From Gemmatimonadota bacterium (GTDB lineage Bacteria > Gemmatimonadota > Gemmatimonadetes > Gemmatimonadales > GWC2-71-9), in the NCBI GenBank assembly GCA_003221825.1, contig QHUE01000011.1, positions 1 through 5,019 of the forward strand: 5,019 bases of DNA, written 5' to 3'. This document shows positions 1 to 5,019 of the stretch, in pieces. The position numbers were made by a program, and so were the translations under genes. Every line of letters starts with the position of its first letter. The stretch's first letter is position 1. The notes beneath the pieces were generated by a model, which was given only the letters and a program-made list of their open reading frames with translations, made no database searches and was not told the DNA's origin.

Positions 1-35
1 GCTGAGGGTCGCGGGTTCGAGCCCCGTCGCCCGCT
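1..35 (+). tRNA. tRNA-Gly (probable), 3' part only
   Basis: The window opens inside a tRNA. Visible parts are the 3' strand of the anticodon stem (1-5), a variable region (6-10), a T arm with stem 11-15/23-27 and loop TTCGAGC (16-22), and the 3' acceptor strand CGCCCGC (28-34) followed by discriminator T at 35. The implied 5' acceptor strand, GCGGGCG, with U73 is typical of bacterial tRNA-Gly. A Gly tRNA directly before tRNA-Thr and tuf is a familiar bacterial arrangement. The anticodon lies outside the window, so the identity is an inference. CCA is not encoded; the bases after 35 are CTC. Confidence 0.75.
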
Positions 36-38
36 CTC

Positions 39-111
<73 letters not shown>

Positions 112-137
112 CTAGAGAGGCGAAGCAAAGGCAGTGC

Positions 138-170
138 TAGGTGTCACCCAACACCTAACACCTGACACCT
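138..170 (+). repeat. Short tandem and inverted repeat in the tRNA-Thr/tuf spacer
   Basis: Three tandem copies of a 7-nt unit, ACACCTA, ACACCTG and ACACCT(T), occupy 151-170. The upstream TAGGTGTC (138-145) is complementary to them and can pair either with 151-157 (ACACCTA) or with 164-170 (GACACCT), giving two mutually exclusive small hairpins. The element ends just before the tuf ribosome binding site GAGGGA (172-177). No T-tract follows, so it does not look like an intrinsic terminator. I see no convincing -35/-10 pair here. It resembles low-complexity spacer repeats dispersed in some high-GC soil bacteria, which is from memory. Confidence 0.55.
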
Positions 171-183
171 TGAGGGACTAGCA

Positions 184-1068
<885 letters not shown>

Positions 1069-1070
1069 TC

Positions 1071-1116
1071 ATCGGTTGTCGGTCATCAGTCGTCTGACTG
1101 ATGACCGATGACTGAT
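1071..1116 (+). repeat. Long inverted repeat (hairpin) in the tuf/rpsJ spacer
   Basis: The arms 1071-1091 and 1096-1116 pair over 21 positions with a 4-nt loop (GTCT, 1092-1095). The inner 12 pairs (CGGTCATCAGTC with GACTGATGACCG) are perfect, and the outer part has three G-U pairs. It begins 2 nt after the tuf stop and ends 14 nt before the rpsJ start, filling nearly the whole spacer. No T-run follows, so a classical intrinsic terminator is unlikely. It could be an mRNA-stabilising or processing hairpin, part of an S10-operon leader, or a dispersed repeat built from GTCATCGG/TCATCAGT-type units. The sequence alone does not decide between these. Confidence 0.8.
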
Positions 1117-1130
1117 AACAGAGGACAAAT

Positions 1131-1439
1131 ATGGCAAGCAAGATTCGGATTCGACTGAAAGCATTCGACCACGCGCTGATCGATCAGGCCGCGGCCGACA
1201 TCGTGCGCACGGCAGAGAAGACCGGGGCGCAAGTCTCGGGTCCGATCCCGCTGCCCACCAAGCGGCAGCTGTGGACGGTGCTGCGCAGCCCGCACATCGA
1301 CAAGAAGAGCCGCGAGCAATTCGAGCTCAAGACGCACAAGCGGCTGATCGACATCCTCGATTCGCGGTCGCAGACGGTGGACGCGCTCACGAAGCTCGAT
1401 TTGCCGGCGGGTGTGGACGTGGAGATCAAAGTCGAGTAG
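1131..1439 (+). CDS. rpsJ: 30S ribosomal protein S10
   Basis: S10 sits in the head of the 30S subunit; in E. coli it also acts as NusE, binding NusB in transcription antitermination. The 102-residue length is normal. Family signatures are KIRIRLKAFDH (4-14), SGPIPLPT (36-43), SPH (53-55) with REQFE (61-65), THKRLIDI (68-75) and the C-terminal LPAGVDVEIK (91-100). Residues 47-48 are LW, where many S10 proteins have a basic residue and Tyr before TVLRSPH; I take this as a lineage variant. The ATG start is supported by AGAGGA (1120-1125) 5 nt upstream and by the conserved N-terminus. It is the first gene of the S10 operon, preceded by a hairpin-filled 62-nt gap after tuf and followed by a 64-nt gap that holds a perfect palindrome. 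Confidence 0.98.
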   Translation: MASKIRIRLKAFDHALIDQAAADIVRTAEKTGAQVSGPIPLPTKRQLWTVLRSPHIDKKSREQFELKTHKRLIDILDSRSQTVDALTKLDLPAGVDVEIKVE

Positions 1440-1449
1440 GAAACGTGAT

Positions 1450-1477
1450 GTAGGGGCGCAGCATGCTGCGCCCCTAC
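1450..1477. repeat. Perfect 28-bp palindrome between rpsJ and rplC
   Basis: The half-site GTAGGGGCGCAGCA is followed immediately by its exact reverse complement, centred between 1463 and 1464, with no mismatch and no spacer. It lies 10 nt after the rpsJ stop and 26 nt before the rplC start. No T-tract follows on either strand, so it is not a typical terminator. As RNA or cruciform DNA it would form a very GC-rich stem. Similar GGGGCGCAGCATGCTGCGCCCC-type palindromes are, as I recall, dispersed in several bacterial genomes. Being palindromic, it reads as the peptide GAQHAAPL on both strands, a string that appears in spurious ORFs. It is probably a dispersed intergenic element rather than a site specific to this operon. 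Confidence 0.9.
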
Positions 1478-1503
1478 CAAATACGCATGGCGACAGGGTC
1501 ATT

Positions 1504-2124
1504 ATGAACGGTTTGATCGGACGAAAATTGGGGATGACCAGGGTGTTCGACGCCGCCGGCACACATGTGCCGGTCACGGTGATCGAGGCGGGGCCGTGCC
1601 CCGTCATCTCCGTCGCCGACGGCCGGGCGGAGCTAGGGTTCGGTGCGTTGAAGGCGACGCGCACACCCAAGGCGCTCGCGGGGCACGCGAAGAAGGGCGG
1701 CGTCGAGACCGCGCCGCGCATCATCCGCCGGTTCGCGGTCAGCGGCGAGGCGCCGGCGGCCGGCACCGCCGTGACGGTCGCGATCTTCGCGGCAGGCGAT
1801 CGCGTCAAGGTGAGCGGCGTCTCCAAGGGCCGCGGCTTTCAGGGCGTCGTGCACCGCCATCACTTCCATGGCGGTCCCGAGACGCACGGCAATACGCGCC
1901 ACCGCAAGCCGGGGTCGATCGCGCCGGGCACCGATCCGTCGCGCATCATCAAGGGCAAGCGGATGCCGGGACATATGGGCGCCCGTAACTTCACCGAGAT
2001 CGGCCTGCGCGTCGTGAAGATCGACGCCGAGCGCAATCTCTTGTTCGTGCGCGGCTCGGTGCCGGGTCCGATGAACGGTCTCGTCACCGTCCGCAAGCAG
2101 GGAGGCCCGAGCCGCCATGATTGA
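1504..2124 (+). CDS. rplC: 50S ribosomal protein L3
   Basis: L3 is an early-assembling 50S protein whose long internal extension reaches towards the peptidyl-transferase centre. The 206-residue length is normal (E. coli has 209). Signatures are GLIGRKLGMTRVF at the N-terminus, SKGRGFQGVVHRH (107-119), THGNTRHRKPGSI (127-139), KGKRMPGHMG (150-159) and the C-terminal IDAERNLLFVRGSVPG (173-188). The position matching the methylated Gln of E. coli L3 falls in SIAPGTDPSR, which has no Gln, as in many other bacteria. The reading frame stays open upstream to 1411, but that stretch runs through rpsJ and the palindrome. The true start is ATG 1504, with AGGG at 1495-1498 as a modest ribosome binding site. 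The gene overlaps rplD by 8 nt. Confidence 0.98.
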   Translation: MNGLIGRKLGMTRVFDAAGTHVPVTVIEAGPCPVISVADGRAELGFGALKATRTPKALAGHAKKGGVETAPRIIRRFAVSGEAPAAGTAVTVAIFAAGDRVKVSGVSKGRGFQGVVHRHHFHGGPETHGNTRHRKPGSIAPGTDPSRIIKGKRMPGHMGARNFTEIGLRVVKIDAERNLLFVRGSVPGPMNGLVTVRKQGGPSRHD

Positions 2125-2752
2125 GGCTCCGCATTATTCGGCGGCGGGCGCCAGCAAGAAGGCGGTGGCGCTGCCCGCGGCGCTGTTCGACGGCACGGTG
2201 AACGAGGACGTGTTGCACCGCGCGGTGATCACGTTCCTGTCGAACCAGCGCCAGGGGACGAGTGACACGAAGACGCGCAGCGAAGTCTCGGGCGGCAATC
2301 AGAAGCCGTGGCGGCAGAAGGGCACCGGCCGCGCCCGCCAGGGCTCGACGCGCGCGCCCCACTGGCGGCACGGCGGCATCGCGCACGGGCCGCATCCGCG
2401 CAGCTATCGCCTGGCGATTCCCAAGAAGATGCGGCAGCTGGCGAAGAAGTCCGCGCTCAACGCGCGTGCCCGCGAAGGCTCACTCGTTCTTGTCGATGCA
2501 TTGGAGTATGACAAGCCAAAAACGAAGGACTTGGCGGTACTCCTTGGCAAGTTGGGCGCAAAAGAAAAGAAGGTCCTGGTGCTGACGGCGACCGATGCGC
2601 ACAACGTCTACCTCTCGGGCCGCAACATCCCCGACGTGCACGTAATGCGCTTCGCCGACGCGACCGCGTACGAGATCCTCTGGGCCCAGACGGTGGTGGT
2701 GGAGATCGGCGCGTTCGAGGAAGGCGCGGCCAAGGAGGCGAGCGATGCCTGA
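2117..2752 (+). CDS. rplD: 50S ribosomal protein L4
   Basis: L4 (uL4) binds 23S rRNA domain I and lines the exit-tunnel constriction with a long loop. In E. coli it also represses its own S10 operon. The 211 residues match the family. The tunnel loop is clear at about 55-97: EVSGGNQKPWRQKGTGRARQ followed by GSTRAPHWRHGGIAHGPHPRSY. The globular part follows, with LRxLAKKSALNAR-like (106-117), VLVLTATDAHN (153-163), SGRNIPDV (167-174) and a terminal strand VVVEIGAFEE. The ATG lies inside the end of rplC (8-nt overlap), with GGAGG (2101-2105) upstream, so translation is probably coupled to rplC. Whether L4 autoregulates here cannot be judged: no leader like that of E. coli is recognisable in the short tuf/rpsJ gap. 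Confidence 0.97.
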   Translation: MIEAPHYSAAGASKKAVALPAALFDGTVNEDVLHRAVITFLSNQRQGTSDTKTRSEVSGGNQKPWRQKGTGRARQGSTRAPHWRHGGIAHGPHPRSYRLAIPKKMRQLAKKSALNARAREGSLVLVDALEYDKPKTKDLAVLLGKLGAKEKKVLVLTATDAHNVYLSGRNIPDVHVMRFADATAYEILWAQTVVVEIGAFEEGAAKEASDA

Positions 2753-3032
2753 GCTGCACGATACCATCGTCCGTCCCGTGGTCACGGAGAAGTCGTCGGC
2801 GGCCTACGGCGCGCGCAAGGAGTACGCGTTCCGCGTGCACTCCGAGGCGACCAAGCCGCAGATCAAGGCGGCGATCGAAGCGCTGTTCAAGGTGTCGGTC
2901 ACCGGCGTCCGCACGATGATCATGCGGGCCAAGCGGCGCACGTACGGCCGCTACGCCGGGCGCCGGCCGTCCTGGAAAAAGGCGATCGTGACCCTCAAAG
3001 AGGGCGACGCGATCGAGGTGTTCGAGGGCTAA
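2745..3032 (+). CDS. rplW: 50S ribosomal protein L23
   Basis: L23 (uL23) sits at the exit of the polypeptide tunnel, where it docks trigger factor and the signal recognition particle. The 95 residues match the family. Seen motifs are RPVVTEKS (10-17), the helix KPQIKAAIEALFKVSVTGV (37-55), the basic tunnel-facing hairpin RAKRRTYGRYAGRRPSWKKA (61-80) and the closing IVTLKEGDAIEVFEG. The start overlaps the end of rplD by 8 nt and has a perfect AAGGAGG (2732-2738) with 6-nt spacing, the strongest ribosome binding site in the window. The stop codon is directly followed by the rplB ATG. Confidence 0.98.
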   Translation: MPELHDTIVRPVVTEKSSAAYGARKEYAFRVHSEATKPQIKAAIEALFKVSVTGVRTMIMRAKRRTYGRYAGRRPSWKKAIVTLKEGDAIEVFEG

Positions 3033-3872
3033 ATGGGAATCCGACAGTTTCGGCCGATGACGCCGGCCACGCGGTTTCGCTCGGTCTCCGACTTCTCCGA
3101 AATCACCAAGACGGAGCCGGAGAAGACGCTGCTCGAGCCGCTGCGGCGCACCGGCGGGCGCAACAACAAGGGTCACATCACGAGCCGGTATCAGGGTGGC
3201 GGCCACAAGCGGCAGTACCGGCGCATCGACTTCCGGCGCGAGAAGTTCGCCATCCCGGCGCGGGTCGCGGCCGTAGAGTACGATCCGAACCGCACGGCGC
3301 GCATCGCGCTGCTGCATTACTCGGATGGCGAGAAGCGCTACATCCTGGCGCCGAAGGGCCTGAACGTCGGCGACAGCGTCGTGTCCGGTCCCGGGGCGGA
3401 TATCCGCATCGGCAACGCGATGCCGCTGTTCGAGATCCCGCTGGGGACGGCGGTGCACAACGTCGAGCTCAAGATCGGCCGCGGCGGCCAGCTGTGCCGC
3501 GGCGCGGGCACCAGCGCGCAGGTCGTGGCGAAAGAGGGCAACTACGTCACGCTGCGGCTCCGCTCGACGGAGATGCGGATGGTGCGCGGCGAGTGCCTCG
3601 CGACGATCGGCGAAGTCGGGAACGCCGAGCACGAGCTGCTGTCGATCGGCAAGGCGGGGAAGTCGCGCTGGCTGGGCCGCAGCCCCCGCGTCCGCGGTGT
3701 GGCGATGAACCCCGTCGATCATCCGCTCGGCGGCGGCGAGGGCAAGAGCTCGGGTGGCCGGCCGCCCACGAACCCGTGGGGCAAGGTCGAGGGCAAGAAG
3801 ACGCGGCACAAGAAGAAGCATTCGACGAAACTCATCGTGCGCGGCCGCAAGCGCGGGAAGGCGACGACGTAA
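3033..3872 (+). CDS. rplB: 50S ribosomal protein L2
   Basis: L2 (uL2) is among the most conserved 50S proteins. It is needed for subunit association and peptidyl-transferase function and contacts inter-subunit bridge rRNA. The length, 279 residues, is typical. Signatures include GGRNNKGHIT (41-50), the RNA-binding core GGGHKRQYRRIDFRR (55-69), VEYDPNRTARIALLHY (81-96), LxIGxGGQLxRxAGTxAQ (146-163), SPRVRGVAMNPVDHP (217-231) and a basic tail GRKRGKATT. His230, equivalent to E. coli His229 counted without Met, is kept; the second His of the usual DHPHGGGEG is Leu, a variant I know from other bacteria. The ATG abuts the rplW stop with no gap, with GAGGG at 3024-3028. Confidence 0.99.
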   Translation: MGIRQFRPMTPATRFRSVSDFSEITKTEPEKTLLEPLRRTGGRNNKGHITSRYQGGGHKRQYRRIDFRREKFAIPARVAAVEYDPNRTARIALLHYSDGEKRYILAPKGLNVGDSVVSGPGADIRIGNAMPLFEIPLGTAVHNVELKIGRGGQLCRGAGTSAQVVAKEGNYVTLRLRSTEMRMVRGECLATIGEVGNAEHELLSIGKAGKSRWLGRSPRVRGVAMNPVDHPLGGGEGKSSGGRPPTNPWGKVEGKKTRHKKKHSTKLIVRGRKRGKATT

Positions 3873-4213
3873 TGGGACGCAGCGTCAAGAAGGGCCCGTA
3901 TGTCGAAGAATCACTGATGGTGAAGATCCGGGGCCTGAACGAGCGCAACGAGAAGAAGGTGTTCAAGACGTGGTCGCGGCGCAGCACCATCACGCCCGAC
4001 TTCGTGGGCCACACGCTCGCGGTGCACAACGGGAACAAGTTCATCCCCGTCTACATCACCGAGAACATGGTGGGCCACAAGCTCGGCGAATTCGCCGCGA
4101 CGCGCCTGTTCCGCGGCCACGGCGCCAAGGGCTCGGCGGCGGAGCGTGAGGCCGAGGCCGCAGCCGCTGAAGCCAGTGCCGAGGGCGGCGCCGAGAAGAA
4201 GGGCAAGGAGTAA
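3872..4213 (+). CDS. rpsS: 30S ribosomal protein S19 with Ala/Glu-rich C-terminal tail
   Basis: S19 (uS19) forms a complex with S13 in the 30S head near the A-site tRNA. The N-terminal core is typical: MGRSVKKGPYVEESLMVKI (1-19), KTWSRRSTITPDFVGHTLAVHNG (32-54), FIPVYITENMVGHKLGEFA (57-75) and TRLFRGHG (77-84). The family usually ends near residue 92. Here a 29-residue tail (85-113) continues, rich in Ala and Glu and closing with EKKGKE; it is probably disordered. The ATG overlaps the rplB TAA by one base (TAATG), and the upstream site is only GGGAAG-like, so translation probably depends on coupling. The open frame upstream of 3872 is rplB shadow, not part of this gene. Confidence 0.97.
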   Translation: MGRSVKKGPYVEESLMVKIRGLNERNEKKVFKTWSRRSTITPDFVGHTLAVHNGNKFIPVYITENMVGHKLGEFAATRLFRGHGAKGSAAEREAEAAAAEASAEGGAEKKGKE

Positions 4214-4216
4214 GCG

Positions 4217-4702
4217 ATGGAAGCTCGAGCGATCCAGCGCGGCGTCCGGCAATCGGCGCGCAAGATGCGTCTGGTGATCGATTTGATTCGCGGCTGCGCC
4301 GTTCCTGAAGCGGACGCGATTCTGCGGTTCTCCAAAAAGCGGGCGGCGCGGCAGATCCATAAGGTCTTGAAATCCGCGGTCGCGAACGCGCAGCAGACGG
4401 CGCAGCGGGAGAACACGCCGTTCGACGCCGACACCCTGCGCGTGAGCTACGCGGTCGTGAACGAAGGGCAGACGCTGAAGCGGTTCACCGCCGCGGCGAT
4501 GGGCCGCGGCACGCCGATCCTGAAGCGCACGAGTCACGTGGAGATCCGCGTTGCGGGCGTCGAGGCTCCGGTCGCGCCGGCGACTGCGGCAAAGCCGGCA
4601 GCCGTGAAGGCGGAGGCGAAAGCCGAGAAGAAGCCGCGTGCCAAGGCAAAAAAGAAAGCGCCGGCGAAGAAAAAGAAGTCGACCAAGAAAGCGAGTAAAT
4701 AG
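4217..4702 (+). CDS. rplV: 50S ribosomal protein L22 with long Ala/Lys-rich C-terminal tail
   Basis: L22 (uL22) contacts all 23S rRNA domains, and its beta-hairpin, with L4, forms the exit-tunnel constriction. The core (1-114) shows VRQSARKMRLVIDLIRG (10-26), KKRAARQIHKVLKSAVANAQ (40-59), the strand LRVSYAVVNEG (74-84) and the hairpin region LKRFTAAAMGRGTPILKRTSHVEI (87-110). The hairpin tip reads GRGTPILKRTSH, where GRADRILKRTSH or GRAYRIRKRTSH is common. The family usually stops near 110-120. Here about 47 more residues (115-161) follow, 16 Lys and 15 Ala, resembling the tail of a bacterial histone-H1-like protein and probably disordered and rRNA-binding. AAGGAG (4205-4210), 6 nt before the ATG, supports the start; the gap after rpsS is 3 nt. 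Confidence 0.97.
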   Translation: MEARAIQRGVRQSARKMRLVIDLIRGCAVPEADAILRFSKKRAARQIHKVLKSAVANAQQTAQRENTPFDADTLRVSYAVVNEGQTLKRFTAAAMGRGTPILKRTSHVEIRVAGVEAPVAPATAAKPAAVKAEAKAEKKPRAKAKKKAPAKKKKSTKKASK

Positions 4703-5019
4703 TGGGACAGAAAACACATCCGTACGGCTTCCGGCTCGGGATCGTCAAACAGTGGCGCTCCCGTTATTTCGCGCGCCACAACTTCCCGGAGCTGCTCAAG
4801 GAAGACGAGCTGATCCGGAAGTACCTGAAGACACGCCTGAGCCACGCCGCCATCGCCGACGTGCACATCGAGCGCAAGCCGGGGAAGGTGACCGTGACCG
4901 TCCATACCGGCCGGCCCGGCGTCGTGATCGGCAAGCGGGGCGCGGAAGTGGACAAGCTGCGCGACGAGCTCGCGCAGCTGACGGGGAAAGAAGTCGGCAT
5001 CAACGTCGAAGAGATCAAG
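4702..5019 (+). CDS. rpsC: 30S ribosomal protein S3, N-terminal part (cut by window end)
   Basis: S3 (uS3) lies at the mRNA entry of the 30S subunit and contributes to helicase activity there. The first 106 residues are present and the frame is still open at the last base. The N-terminus MGQKTHPYGFRLGIVKQW (1-18) is diagnostic. The type II KH domain starts near residue 39 and has the GxxG loop VIGKRGAE (75-82). Full-length S3 has about 210-240 residues, so about half is missing beyond the window. The start is GTG at 4702-4704, sharing its first G with the rplV TAG; no good ribosome binding site precedes it, so reinitiation or coupling is likely. The conserved MGQK start excludes a later start. 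Confidence 0.96.
   Translation, partial: MGQKTHPYGFRLGIVKQWRSRYFARHNFPELLKEDELIRKYLKTRLSHAAIADVHIERKPGKVTVTVHTGRPGVVIGKRGAEVDKLRDELAQLTGKEVGINVEEIK

Noticed and set aside
112..183. Promoter for tuf after the tRNA genes
   Set aside because: I find no credible -35/-10 pair; read-through from the tRNA transcript is a sufficient explanation.
1071..1130. Intrinsic terminator after tuf
   Set aside because: The stem is long, but no T-tract follows it, and rpsJ begins at once in the same direction.
1411..1503. N-terminal extension of L3 upstream of 1504
   Set aside because: It would translate the end of rpsJ and the palindrome. L3 proteins begin with the GLIGRKLGM motif, which fits ATG 1504.
1487..1507. 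Six-codon mini-ORF (MATGSL) whose TGA overlaps the rplC ATG
   Set aside because: It has no ribosome binding site, and such a short frame is expected by chance. It is worth noting only if ribosome profiling shows reads there.
1086..1826. A 246-codon open frame on the - strand through rpsJ, the palindrome and rplC
   Set aside because: It crosses two real genes and two repeats; the VIGHQS string near its end comes from the hairpin repeat. No domain is visible.
2457..3821. A 454-codon open frame on the - strand across rplD, rplW and rplB
   Set aside because: It lies opposite well-conserved ribosomal genes, has no recognisable motif, and is biased to Arg/Ala/Leu as expected from the antisense frame of GC-rich coding DNA.
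3911..4717. A 268-codon open frame on the - strand across rpsS and rplV
   Set aside because: It is an antisense shadow. Its Phe/Leu/Arg-rich start is simply the reverse complement of the Lys/Ala-rich L22 tail.

Overview
The window is high-GC chromosomal DNA from a bacterium. It carries the 3' end of a probable tRNA-Gly, a complete tRNA-Thr(GGU), an internally shortened EF-Tu gene (tuf), and the first part of the S10 ribosomal-protein operon in the usual bacterial order: rpsJ, rplC, rplD, rplW, rplB, rpsS, rplV, rpsC (cut by the window edge). All genes are on the + strand. The EF-Tu switch I region lacks the usual RGITI form and instead has a longer segment containing RRDATKILTI. From memory this type occurs in Gemmatimonadota, with a similar one in Planctomycetes. 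Together with the high GC and the unusual intergenic repeats, this suggests Gemmatimonadota or a relative, probably from a metagenome assembly. That placement is an inference and I could not check it.

Layout: positions 1-111 hold two tRNAs separated by 3 nt, neither with an encoded CCA. Positions 112-183 are a spacer with three tandem ACACCT-type repeats, followed by tuf (184-1068). A 62-nt spacer with a long hairpin leads to rpsJ (1131-1439). A 64-nt spacer with a perfect 28-bp palindrome leads to rplC (1504-2124). From rplC on the genes are tightly packed: 8-nt overlaps (rplC/rplD and rplD/rplW), direct abutment (rplW/rplB), 1-nt overlaps (rplB/rpsS and rplV/rpsC), and a 3-nt gap (rpsS/rplV). 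This arrangement points to one polycistronic, translationally coupled unit.

The ribosomal proteins make up parts of both subunits. L2, L3, L4, L22 and L23 belong to the 50S (peptidyl-transferase surroundings and exit tunnel), and S3, S10 and S19 to the 30S head. EF-Tu would deliver aminoacyl-tRNA to this machinery, but the version here could not do so, because about 105 residues covering most of domain 2 and the first half of domain 3 are missing.

The real anomaly is the tuf locus. Its upstream neighbours (tRNA-Gly, tRNA-Thr) match the tufB-type context, and its downstream neighbour (rpsJ) matches the tufA-type context. Its synonymous codon use changes abruptly near position 589, and it carries an in-frame internal deletion near position 930. 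The simplest reading is a join between two tuf copies, either an assembly collapse or a real recombination. I see no new defence, mobile or regulatory system; the rest is ordinary, well-conserved ribosomal DNA with lineage-specific tails on S19 and L22.
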